This document shows positions 55,498 to 63,688 of a stretch of 64,000 bases of DNA, piece by piece. The stretch comes from DAOUKH01 sp964291475 (GTDB lineage: Bacteria > Chloroflexota > Dehalococcoidia > SHYB01): the NCBI GenBank assembly GCA_964291475.2, contig OZ220079.1, forward strand, positions 1 through 64,000, in the 5' to 3' direction. Below the pieces are notes generated by a model. It made no database searches and was not told the DNA's origin. It worked only from the letters and a program-made list of their open reading frames with translations. The translations under genes were made by a program, and so were the position numbers. The stretch's first letter is position 1, and each line of letters starts with the position of its first letter.

Positions 55498-56769
55498 ATG
55501 ACCACCTTCATGGAATCGCCGTCCTACCTGTTCACCTCGGAATCGGTGACGGAAGGGCACCCCGACAAGCTGTGCGACCAGATATCGGACGCCATCCTCG
55601 ACGCCGTCCTATCGCGGGACGCCGACGCCCGCGTGGCGGTCGAGACGGCCACCACGACCGGCCTCGTGGCCGTGATGGGCGAGCTGACCACGGAATCCTA
55701 CGTTGACATCCCGAAGGTCGTGCGAGAGACGGTGCGCAAAGCCGGGTACGTCAAGCCCGAGTACGGCATCGACTTCCAGAGCTGCGGCATCATCGTCTCG
55801 CTGAAGGAGCAGTCGCACGACATCGCGCTCGGTGTGGACGAGTCGAAGGAAGCCAAAGAGACCGGCAAGGAAGACGACCTCGACCTCATCGGCGCCGGCG
55901 ACCAGGGAATGATGGTGGGCTTCGCCTGCAACGAGAGCGAGCCCTACGAGCCGGGCACGTTCATGCCCCTGCCGATTTTCCTGGCGCACCGCATGACGCA
56001 GCGGCTAGCCGAGCTTCGGAAGAACATGGCGTTGCCCTATCTGCGTCCCGACGGCAAGTCGCAGGTGACCGTCGAGTACAGCCACGGCAAGCCGAAGCGG
56101 GTGCATACCGCCGTGGTGAGCACGCAACACGCTCCCGAGGTCTCCCCCGACGTGATCCGGCGGGACATGGAGGAGGAGGTCATCCGCCACGTCGTTCCCC
56201 GGCGTCTGCGGGACGAGCAGACGAAATACTTCGTGAACCCCACCGGCCGCTTCGTGATCGGCGGGCCGACGGGCGACGCCGGACTGACCGGCCGCAAGAT
56301 TTTGGTGGACACCTACGGCGGCGTCGCCCGCCACGGTGGGGGCGCCTTTTCGGGCAAGGACCCGACGAAGGTCGACCGCTCCGGCGCCTACGCGGCCCGG
56401 TGGGTGGCGAAGAATCTGGTCGCGGCCGGCGTCGCCGACCGCGTCGAGATCCAGCTCTCCTACGCCATCGGCGTGGCGCGCCCCATCTCGATCTCGATCG
56501 AGACCTTCGGCTCGTCGAACCTCGACGATGGCACGATCCTCGAACTGATCGACCGGCATTTCGACCTGCGCCCGATGGCGATCATGCGCGACCTGCGCCT
56601 GCAGCGCCCGATCTATTTGTCGAGCGCGAAGTACGGTCACTTCGGTCGGGGCGACGTCACCTTCCCCTGGGAGGAGACGGCGCGAGCGGACGCGATCGCG
56701 AAGGACGCCGGCCTTGCGCGGGCGTCGGACCGCGCGTCGGAGAGCGCCGCGACCGAGGCGGGTTCCTAG
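55498..56769 (+). CDS. metK: S-adenosylmethionine synthetase
   Basis: MetK makes SAM from methionine and ATP. The 423-residue protein has SVTEGHPDKLCDQISDAILD (His21 and Asp23 in the ATP/metal site), GAGDQGMM near residue 131, and GGGAFSGKDPTKVDRSGAY near residue 280. The protein is slightly longer than most, with an alanine-rich end. GGAGGAAC lies before the start. Its place downstream of ahcY closes the methyl cycle: SAM use, SAH cleavage and SAM remake. Confidence 0.96.
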   Translation: MTTFMESPSYLFTSESVTEGHPDKLCDQISDAILDAVLSRDADARVAVETATTTGLVAVMGELTTESYVDIPKVVRETVRKAGYVKPEYGIDFQSCGIIVSLKEQSHDIALGVDESKEAKETGKEDDLDLIGAGDQGMMVGFACNESEPYEPGTFMPLPIFLAHRMTQRLAELRKNMALPYLRPDGKSQVTVEYSHGKPKRVHTAVVSTQHAPEVSPDVIRRDMEEEVIRHVVPRRLRDEQTKYFVNPTGRFVIGGPTGDAGLTGRKILVDTYGGVARHGGGAFSGKDPTKVDRSGAYAARWVAKNLVAAGVADRVEIQLSYAIGVARPISISIETFGSSNLDDGTILELIDRHFDLRPMAIMRDLRLQRPIYLSSAKYGHFGRGDVTFPWEETARADAIAKDAGLARASDRASESAATEAGS

Positions 56770-56788
56770 AGCCAAGGAGGCGCCGCAT

Positions 56789-58201
56789 ATGGGCGTCACG
56801 CCGATCAAGTTCGGCACCGACGGCTGGCGAGCCGTCATCGCCGAGGACTACACGTTCGAGAACGTGCGGGCGTGCGCTCAGGGTGTGGCCTCTCTTCTGA
56901 AGGCCAACGGTCTCGCCGACCGGGGCCTCGTCGTGGGCTACGACACTCGCTTCGGCTCTGAGGACTTCGCCGCGGCCGCGGCTGAGACGGCGGCCGCGCA
57001 CGGCGTCGAGGTGGCCCTCTCCGACCGGGCATGCCCAACGCCCGCTGTCAGCTACAACGTGTTGGCGCGGAGGGCCGGCGGCGGGATCGTCATCACCGCG
57101 AGCCACAATCCGGGGCGGTGGAACGGGTTCAAGTACAAGCCCGACTACGGCGGCAGCGCCTCGCCGGAGGTGGTCGCGGAGCTTGAGGGGCACATCGCCG
57201 AGGCCCAGCGCAACGGCAGCGGGAGCGGAAGCGCGAAGGGCGCCGTCACCAAGTTCGACGCCATCGGGCCGTATCTGGAGCAGCTGAGCACGCGGGCCGA
57301 CCTCGGCGCCGTCAGGCAGGGCGGCTTCGACGTGGTCGTCGACTCGATGCACGGAGTCGGCGCGGGCCTGACGGCGCAGCTCGCCGGCGGCGGCAAGACG
57401 CGGGTGACCGAGCTGCGCGCCGAGCCCAACCCCGCCTTCCCGGGCATGGCGCAGCCCGAGCCCATCGCCCACAACCTCGAACCTTTGGCCGCGGCAGTTG
57501 CGGGATCGGAGGCGGCGGTCGGACTGGCCACCGACGGCGACGCCGACCGGCTGGGCCTGATGGATGAGCACGGCGTCTTCGTCACACAGCTTCAAACGCT
57601 GGCGCTGCTGGCCCTCTATCTGCTCGAGGTGCGGGGTGAGCGCGGGGCGCTGGTCAAGTCGATCACCACGACGAGCATGCTCTACCGGCTCGGCGAGCTC
57701 TACGGCGTGCCCGTCTTCGAGACGCCGGTGGGGTTCAAGCACCTCGGCCCGGTGATGATTCGGGAGGACGCTCTCATCGCGGGCGAGGAGAGCGGCGGCT
57801 ACGGCTTCCGCGGGCACGTCCCCGAGCGCGACGGCATCCTTTCGGGCCTGTATATTCTTTCGATGATGGCGGCACTGGGGAAGAAGCCCTCCGAGCTCAT
57901 CGAGCATCTCTACGACAAAGTCGGGCCGCACCACTACGACCGCATCGACCTGACCTTCGACGCGGCGGAGAAGGAGGCGGCATTGGCGCGCTTGGACGCG
58001 GCCGCTCCCAAGGCCCTGGCGGGCAGCAAAGTCTCGTCCATCGAGACGCGGGACGGCTTTCGCTTTCTGCTGGCCGACGGATCGTGGTCGCTGGTGCGCT
58101 TCTCCGGCACGGAGCCGCTGATGCGCGTCTACTGCGAAACGTCGAGTCCGGCGCGGGTGCAAGAGCTGTTGGCGGAGACCCGGGCGTTGACGGGAATCTA
58201 G
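56789..58201 (+). CDS. Phosphoglucomutase/phosphomannomutase family protein
   Basis: A 470-residue phosphohexomutase. It has FGTDGWRAVIAEDYT, the phosphorylated serine in VITASHNPGRWNGFK (about residue 104), the metal loop ATDGDADRLG near 249, the sugar-binding GEESGGYGF and the phosphate-binding RFSGTEPLMRVYCE. It interconverts hexose 1- and 6-phosphates for cell-surface sugars or glycogen. AAGGAGG precedes the start. The PGI/PMI gene follows after 4 bp, as expected for a shared pathway. Confidence 0.93.
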   Translation: MGVTPIKFGTDGWRAVIAEDYTFENVRACAQGVASLLKANGLADRGLVVGYDTRFGSEDFAAAAAETAAAHGVEVALSDRACPTPAVSYNVLARRAGGGIVITASHNPGRWNGFKYKPDYGGSASPEVVAELEGHIAEAQRNGSGSGSAKGAVTKFDAIGPYLEQLSTRADLGAVRQGGFDVVVDSMHGVGAGLTAQLAGGGKTRVTELRAEPNPAFPGMAQPEPIAHNLEPLAAAVAGSEAAVGLATDGDADRLGLMDEHGVFVTQLQTLALLALYLLEVRGERGALVKSITTTSMLYRLGELYGVPVFETPVGFKHLGPVMIREDALIAGEESGGYGFRGHVPERDGILSGLYILSMMAALGKKPSELIEHLYDKVGPHHYDRIDLTFDAAEKEAALARLDAAAPKALAGSKVSSIETRDGFRFLLADGSWSLVRFSGTEPLMRVYCETSSPARVQELLAETRALTGI

Positions 58202-58205
58202 CCCC

Positions 58206-59252
58206 ATGCAGCCGCTCGACGATCCCAGCGTCTACGCGCAGCTCGACCCGGGCGGGATGGGCCGGCTCATCGAGGCGATGCCCGACCACTGCGCCGAGGG
58301 CTACGCGGCAGCGAAGGGGTTTGACCTACCGAGGGACTTCAGGAAGGCCGAGCGGGTGATCGTCGCCGGCATGGGGAGTTCGGCGACCGCGGGCGACGTG
58401 ATCGCCGCGCTGCAGTCGTTGGACCGCGGACTGCCGGTCGAGGTGGTCCGCGACTACACCCCGGACTTCGAGGTGGACCGCCGGGCGCTCTTTATCGCGT
58501 CGAGCTTCTCCGGCAATACGGAAGAGACGCTCTCCGCGCTCGACTACGCCATGATCCGCGGCGCTCGCTGTCTGGCCATCACCACCGGCGGCGATCTGGC
58601 CCAGCTCGCCGCGGCGCGCGGAGCGCCCCTCCTCACCTTCTCCTTCGACGGCCCGCCCCGCAGCAGCATCGGCTGGAGCATCTTCGCCCTCCTCGGCATC
58701 CTGCAAGGGCTGGAGCTCGCCCCCGCGCGGGATGCGGGCGGCGCCATCGACGAGCTCCGCAAGCTCGGCGAGGCGGTCGATCCCAACGCGCCGATGGACG
58801 GTAACCCCGCAAAGCAGCTCGCGGCGAAGATCGAGGACCGCGCCGCGTTGATCGTCGGAGCGCAGCACCTGCGCCCGGCGGCGCGGCGGTGGAAGACGCA
58901 ACTGTCGGAGAACGCGAAGTCGTGGGCCTTCTCCGAGGAGATGCCGGAGTTCGACCACAACACCATCGACGGCCTGCGGAAGCCGCACCCTGCCGCCGTG
59001 TTCGTCGTCCTGCTGCGATCGACGCTCTACCACCGGCGCATCGCCGACCGCTTCAAGCTGACCGCCGAGGTGTTGGCGCGGGAGGGCGTGGCATTCGAGC
59101 AGCCGGAGGCCCGCAGCGAGTCGGCGCTTGCGCAGATCATGACGGCGATGCTGCTCGGCGACTACTTCAGCTACTACGTCGCGCTGCTGCGCGGCCAGGA
59201 CCCGTCGGCGATCCCCAACATCGACTGGATCAAGGCCCGGCTCTCGGACTAG
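58206..59252 (+). CDS. Bifunctional phosphoglucose/phosphomannose isomerase
   Basis: A 348-residue two-SIS-domain enzyme. It has VIVAGMGSSATAGDVI, SSFSGNTEETLSALDYA, AITTGGDLAQLAAARGAPL, and SSIGWSIFALLG, all typical of the PGI/PMI family known from archaea, Actinobacteria and Chloroflexota. It converts fructose 6-phosphate with glucose or mannose 6-phosphate and pairs with the mutase just upstream. Confidence 0.92.
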   Translation: MQPLDDPSVYAQLDPGGMGRLIEAMPDHCAEGYAAAKGFDLPRDFRKAERVIVAGMGSSATAGDVIAALQSLDRGLPVEVVRDYTPDFEVDRRALFIASSFSGNTEETLSALDYAMIRGARCLAITTGGDLAQLAAARGAPLLTFSFDGPPRSSIGWSIFALLGILQGLELAPARDAGGAIDELRKLGEAVDPNAPMDGNPAKQLAAKIEDRAALIVGAQHLRPAARRWKTQLSENAKSWAFSEEMPEFDHNTIDGLRKPHPAAVFVVLLRSTLYHRRIADRFKLTAEVLAREGVAFEQPEARSESALAQIMTAMLLGDYFSYYVALLRGQDPSAIPNIDWIKARLSD

Positions 59253-59264
59253 GCAGGGGGAGAG

Positions 59265-60449
59265 ATGGACTTTCGCCTCTCGGCGGAGGAAGAGGCCTTC
59301 CGGGCCGAGGTCCAACAGTGGATCGCAGCGCACGCGCCGCCGGGCGGCTTCGGCGTGGACCGCGAGGAGCAGTTCGACCCCCGCTTCTGGGAGTTGACGC
59401 AGCAGACGGCGAAGCAGCTCGCGGAGAAGGGCTGGCTCACGCTCGCCTGGCCCAAGGAATACGGCGGGCAAGGCCGCAGCATCATCGAGCAGGCCGTCTT
59501 CCAAGAGGAGACGATGTTCGCCGGCGTCCCTGGGACCACCATGGGCATTGGTGGGACGCAGTGGGTGGGGCCGACCCTCATCCTGCACGGCAGCGACAAG
59601 CAGAAGCGCGAGCACCTGCCGCCCATCGCCAACGCCGGGGCGTGGTGGTGCACCGGCTACAGCGAGCCGGGATCGGGCTCCGACCTGGCGGCGCTCCAAC
59701 TGCGGGCCGAGAAGGACGGCCACAGCTACGTCTTGAACGGACAGAAGACGTGGACCAGCGGCGCGCACGTTTCCGGCTGGTGCTGGCTGGCGGCGCGCAC
59801 CGACTTCGAGGCGCCGAAGCACAAGGGCATCAGCGTCTTTCTGGTCGACATGGAGACGCCCGGCGTGCAGACCCGCACCATCATCAACATGGCGGGGCAG
59901 CACTCGTTCAACGAGATCTACTTCGACAACGCCCGCGTCCCGGCGGAGAACCTCGTCGGCGGGGAGAACCAGGGCTGGTACATCGTGGCCACGGCGCTCG
60001 ACTTCGAGCGTTCGGGCATCACCTACGCCGCATACTCACGGAAGACGCTGGCGCTCATCGAGGGGTTCCTGCAAGCTGGCCGCGCCGCGGGGCAGGTCTG
60101 GGCCCACGACCCCATCGCGCGGCACATCGCCGCCGACGTCGCGGTGCAGGTCGCCATCCAACGCAGCTTCGCCTACCGCGTCGCCTGGATGCAGAGCCGG
60201 GGCCTCGTGCCCAACCAAGAGGCGTCGGTGGCCAAGGTCTTCGGCTCGGAGACGCAGCAGCGCGCCGCGCAGGCCGCGGTGCGGATAGCGGGCATGGCGG
60301 GCCAGGTCAGCGACGGCGTCCACGCCCCCATGGAGGGCCGCGCGTTGACGCAGTACCTCAGCTCGATATCGGTAACGATCGCGGCCGGTACGTCGGAGAT
60401 CCAGCGCAACATCATCGCCACCCGCGGGCAGGGGCTGCCTCGGAGCTAG
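59265..60449 (+). CDS. Acyl-CoA dehydrogenase
   Basis: A 394-residue acyl-CoA dehydrogenase. It has WPKEYGGQGRSI, GYSEPGSGSDLAALQ, LNGQKTWTSGAHVSG and the end AAGTSEIQRNIIATRGQGLPRS. It is the last gene of the methyl-cycle/sugar-isomerase run (12 bp after PGI/PMI). Its place there looks accidental. It passes electrons to ETF. GGGGGAGAG precedes the start. Confidence 0.93.
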   Translation: MDFRLSAEEEAFRAEVQQWIAAHAPPGGFGVDREEQFDPRFWELTQQTAKQLAEKGWLTLAWPKEYGGQGRSIIEQAVFQEETMFAGVPGTTMGIGGTQWVGPTLILHGSDKQKREHLPPIANAGAWWCTGYSEPGSGSDLAALQLRAEKDGHSYVLNGQKTWTSGAHVSGWCWLAARTDFEAPKHKGISVFLVDMETPGVQTRTIINMAGQHSFNEIYFDNARVPAENLVGGENQGWYIVATALDFERSGITYAAYSRKTLALIEGFLQAGRAAGQVWAHDPIARHIAADVAVQVAIQRSFAYRVAWMQSRGLVPNQEASVAKVFGSETQQRAAQAAVRIAGMAGQVSDGVHAPMEGRALTQYLSSISVTIAAGTSEIQRNIIATRGQGLPRS

Positions 60450-61147
60450 GCGGGGGCGCCGACGCGCCTGCGGCGCGTGCCCTCTCAGTCTCCCCCAGAG
60501 GGGGAGAGGTTTAAGAGGTGGCTCCCGCTGAGGAGATCCTTCGCAATGGGCCGAGTCCCGAGAGGCCGTTCGGGGGATAGGGCCGGGCGCGTCGCGACGC
60601 GCCCCTACAGGGGAGGGTGGCGGACGGCGGATATGGCTGACGGCGATAGCCCGTGGTGGTTGTCGGGGGGCCCCTCATCTCAATCTTCTCCCGGGGGGAG
60701 AAGAGGGAAGAGCCCCGGGCCCCACTCCTCCGACGCGCCTGCGGCGGCTACCCTCTCTCAGTCTCCCCCAAAGGGGGAGAGGTTTAAGGTGACGCCCGCT
60801 GAGGAGATCCTTCGCAATGGGCCGAGCCCCGAGAGGCCGTTCGGGGGATAGGGCCGGGCGCGTCGCGACGCGCCCCTACAGGGGAGGGTGGCGGACGGCG
60901 GATATGGCTGACGGCGATAGCCCGTGGTGGTTGTCGGGGGGCCCCTCATCTCAATCTTCTCCCGGGGGGAGAAGAGGGAAGAGCCCCGGGCCCCACTCCT
61001 CCGACGCGCCTGCGGCGCGGGCCCTCTCTCAGTCTCCCCCAAAGGGGGAGAGGTTTAAGGTGACGCCCGCAGAGGAGGAGCGGGCGACCACAAGGGTCGC
61101 CCTACAGGAGCGAGGATCTCCTGGCGCAGCCCGCGGCAGTCAGGGGG
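60450..61147. repeat. Gene-free region with a 271-bp tandem duplication of repeat modules
   Basis: A 271-bp unit is present twice in tandem: about 60531-60801 and 60802-61072, nearly identical over the first 230 bp. A third copy of its boundary part precedes it (60481-60530). Each unit holds a GGGCGCGTC-GC-GACGCGCCC palindrome (60585-60604 and 60856-60875), a CTTCTCCCGGGGGGAGAAG unit and a CTCTCAGTCTCCCCCAAAGGGGGAGAGG unit. Another palindrome with a different stem lies at 61082-61102. Short open frames in it come from the repeats and are not genes. Confidence 0.85.
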
Positions 61148-61555
61148 CTAGCGCTTGGTCCACTGCGGCGCTTTGCGGGCGCGCTTGAGGCCGTACTTCT
61201 TGCGCTCCTTGATCCGGGGGTCGCGGGTGAGCATGCCCGCGTGACGCAGGACCGAGCGCAGGGCCTCGTCGGAGTCGAGGAGGGCGCGGGCGAGGCCGTG
61301 GCGAATCGCGCCGGCCTGCGCCGCCACGCCGCCGCCCTTGACCTTGACCATGGCGTTGTAGCGGTTGGCGTTGTTGGTGACGCGCAGCGGCTCGATGGCG
61401 TGGGCCTGGAGCCCGGGAAGCGGAATCGCCGACTCAAGGGGCTTGCCGTTGACGACCACGGCGCCGCTGCCGGGCACGATGCGCACTTGCGCAATCGCTT
61501 CCTTGCGCCGGCCGGTGCCGGAGTTGTACTGCTGTTGGGCCTGTCCAGTAGTCAT
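61148..61555 (-). CDS. rpsI: 30S ribosomal protein S9
   Basis: A 135-residue S9. It has GTGRRKEAIAQVRIVPGSG, LQAHAIEPLRVTNN, KVKGGGVAAQAGAIRHGLARALL and the conserved tail GLKRARKAPQWTKR that reaches the P-site tRNA. It is the last gene of the minus-strand rpoA-rplQ-truA-rplM-rpsI run and begins 12 bp after rplM. Confidence 0.97.
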   Translation of the reverse strand: MTTGQAQQQYNSGTGRRKEAIAQVRIVPGSGAVVVNGKPLESAIPLPGLQAHAIEPLRVTNNANRYNAMVKVKGGGVAAQAGAIRHGLARALLDSDEALRSVLRHAGMLTRDPRIKERKKYGLKRARKAPQWTKR

Positions 61556-61567
61556 GCGCCGCTCTCT

Positions 61568-62506
61568 CTATTCCGATTCCGGCTCGCCGGTATCGCCGGT
61601 CTCTTTCTTGGCCGTGGTCCGTTTCCTCGCCGGCGCCCGTTTTCTCGCCGGTTTCTTTGGGGCCTCCTTGGCCTCCGCGGGCTCCTCCGTCTCTTCGACG
61701 GGGGCCGCCTCCGCGACGGCTTCCTCGGCCTCTTGGGGCTCCTCATCGGCCGACGCCGCTGCCGTGGTCTCCGCGGCCGCTTCGGCCTTGGCGGCCTCGG
61801 CCGCCTTCTTGGCGGTGCTCCGCTTTCGCGCCGGTTGCCGTTTTCGCGCCGGCTTCTTCGGGGCCTCCGCGGCCTCAGGAGCCTCGTCCGTCTCTTCGAC
61901 AGCAGCCGCTTCCGCGACGGCCTCCTCGACCTCGGGCGCCGCCTCTTCCTCGATCAGCTCCTCTTCCACGACGGCGGCGGCGGCTTCGACCGCTTCCATC
62001 TCGGCACGGCGCGCGTCGCGCTCGGCCTTCGTCGGTCTCGGCTTCTTCTTCGGCTTGCCGACGCGGTCGGGGCGGGAGAGTTCCTTGATCTGCGCGCCGT
62101 GGGGATGGGTGTCCTCGGCGTAGACCTTGAGCTTGCGCAGGAGCCGGCGTCCGAGGGGGCCCTTGGGAAGCATGCCCCAGACGGCGTACTCCATCACGCG
62201 GCGGGGCGACTTCTCCATCATGCGGTCGAAGGAGAGCGCCTTGAGGCCGCCGGGGTAGCCGCTGTGCGAGTAGTACGTCTTGTCGGTCTGCTTCGCGCCG
62301 CTGACCCTGATCTTCGCCGCGTTGACGATGACGACGAAATCGCCCACGTCCATGTGAGGGGTGAACGAGGGCTTGTCCTTGCCGCGCAGGATGCGGGCGG
62401 CCTCGGAGGCGACGCGGCCCAGCGGCCGGTCGGCGGCGTCGATGACGCGCCAACTCCGCTTGACCTCGCCGGCGCGAGGGGAGTAGGTCGTTTGTGTCGT
62501 ATTCAT
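61568..62506 (-). CDS. rplM: 50S ribosomal protein L13 with a long repetitive charged C-terminal tail
   Basis: The first 145 or so residues are a normal L13 (WRVIDAADRPLGRVASEAA, GDFVVIVNAAKI, YYSHSGYPGG, GMLPKGPLGRRLL). The protein then runs on to residue 312, about twice the usual length. The tail (about 150-312) alternates acidic blocks with KKPARKR and PARKR blocks. A 41-residue unit occurs twice, at 194-234 and 261-301, nearly identical. Alanine, proline, lysine and arginine make the basic blocks look like histone H1-type tails. The reading frame and codon use continue without a break. Its last 4 bases of 5' end overlap truA. Confidence 0.96.
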   Translation of the reverse strand: MNTTQTTYSPRAGEVKRSWRVIDAADRPLGRVASEAARILRGKDKPSFTPHMDVGDFVVIVNAAKIRVSGAKQTDKTYYSHSGYPGGLKALSFDRMMEKSPRRVMEYAVWGMLPKGPLGRRLLRKLKVYAEDTHPHGAQIKELSRPDRVGKPKKKPRPTKAERDARRAEMEAVEAAAAVVEEELIEEEAAPEVEEAVAEAAAVEETDEAPEAAEAPKKPARKRQPARKRSTAKKAAEAAKAEAAAETTAAASADEEPQEAEEAVAEAAPVEETEEPAEAKEAPKKPARKRAPARKRTTAKKETGDTGEPESE

Positions 62507-63315
62507 GATGTTGGTCCGGCTAAGACTGTCTTTCGCGTTTCGTTCGCGGCGTTGCGCAGATCGTCCAGTTCGGGGAGCCGCACGGCAACGAGGGTGAGTC
62601 CGTGGGCGGGAAGCGTAGGGCCGGCGGCGCCTCGTACGCCGCAGTCCCGCACCCGTTCGAGCTCGGCGAGGCTCACCTTGCCGAGCCCCACCTCGACGAC
62701 GCCTCCGGCCATGCGCCGCACCTGCTGGTGCAGGAACGAGTCCCCGATCACTTCGAAGGTGATGAGGTCGCCGTCGCGGGTCAACTCCGAGCGGGTGAGC
62801 GTCTTGCGCGTCCGGGCCTTGGGAGGAAGGTCGGGCCCGGCGAAGGGGGCGAAGTCGTGCTCGCCGAGAAAGAGCGCCGCGGCGCTGCGCATCGCGTCGA
62901 AGTCGAGTGGGGCGGGAATCCAGTAGGCGCGGTCTCGCATGAGGGGGGAAGGAGCCCGGCGGTTGAGGACGAGGTAGCGGTATTCCCGGGCGCTGGCCCG
63001 TACCCGCACGTCGTAGTCCATTGGGATCTCGAAGGCATCGAGGACGGCGACATCGTCGGGGAGGTGGTGGTTGAGCGCCCGCATGAACGTCTCGGGCTCA
63101 TGGCGGGAGGCACTGCGGAACGTGACCACCTGTCCTTCGGCAGAGACGCCGGCGTCGGTGCGGCTGGCGCAGGCGACGCGGAGCTCCTCGCCGGTGAAGG
63201 CGGCGACGGCCCGTTCCAACTCGCCCTGGACCGTCGGCAGACCGGCCTGGAGCTGGAAGCCGTGATATTGCGCCCCGTCGTACTCGACGATCAGGGCGAT
63301 CTTCTTAAGGTGCAT
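62503..63315 (-). CDS. truA: tRNA pseudouridine(38-40) synthase
   Basis: TruA makes pseudouridine in the anticodon stem-loop of tRNAs. The 270-residue protein has EYDGAQYHGFQLQ, the catalytic Asp54 in CASRTDAGVSAEGQVV, REYRYLVLNRRAPSP, and SFLHQQVRRMAGGVVEVG. It starts 14 bp after rplQ and its stop overlaps the rplM start by four bases. Confidence 0.96.
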   Translation of the reverse strand: MHLKKIALIVEYDGAQYHGFQLQAGLPTVQGELERAVAAFTGEELRVACASRTDAGVSAEGQVVTFRSASRHEPETFMRALNHHLPDDVAVLDAFEIPMDYDVRVRASAREYRYLVLNRRAPSPLMRDRAYWIPAPLDFDAMRSAAALFLGEHDFAPFAGPDLPPKARTRKTLTRSELTRDGDLITFEVIGDSFLHQQVRRMAGGVVEVGLGKVSLAELERVRDCGVRGAAGPTLPAHGLTLVAVRLPELDDLRNAANETRKTVLAGPTS

Positions 63316-63329
63316 CGCGGGACTCGCGG

Positions 63330-63680
63330 CTAGACGAGCTCCACTTGCGCCATCGGCGCCATATCGCCCTTGCGGGGGCCGAGCTTGGTGAGGCGGGTGT
63401 AGCCGCCGGCCCGTTCCTCGTAGCGGGGCGCGATCTCGTCGAACAGCTTCTTGACGACGCCGGTGTCAAAGATGAACGCCAGCGCCCGGCGCCGGTGGGA
63501 AAGGTCGCCCTTCTTGCCGAGGGTGATCATCCGCTCGGTAAGGCTTCGGACTTCCTTCGCCTTGGCTTCGGTGGTAACGAGCTTCTCGTGGCGAAGCAGG
63601 TCGGTAACCTGATTGCGGTAGAGCGCGCGACGGTGCGTCGAGCTTCTCCCGAGGCGCCGCCCTGCCATTCGGTGTCTCAT
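63330..63680 (-). CDS. rplQ: 50S ribosomal protein L17
   Basis: A 116-residue L17: RHRMAGRRLGRSSTHRRALYRN, LLRHEKLVTTEAKAKEVR, MITLGKKGDLSHRR and GGYTRLTKLGPRKGDMAPMA. It follows rpoA by 8 bp, the standard order in bacteria. Confidence 0.97.
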   Translation of the reverse strand: MRHRMAGRRLGRSSTHRRALYRNQVTDLLRHEKLVTTEAKAKEVRSLTERMITLGKKGDLSHRRRALAFIFDTGVVKKLFDEIAPRYEERAGGYTRLTKLGPRKGDMAPMAQVELV

Positions 63681-63688
63681 TGCCAGTC

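Noticed and set aside
60477..61188. Two near-identical 123-codon plus-strand frames in the duplicated region
   Set aside because: They are translations of repeat modules and palindromes; their similarity reflects the DNA duplication and not coding conservation.
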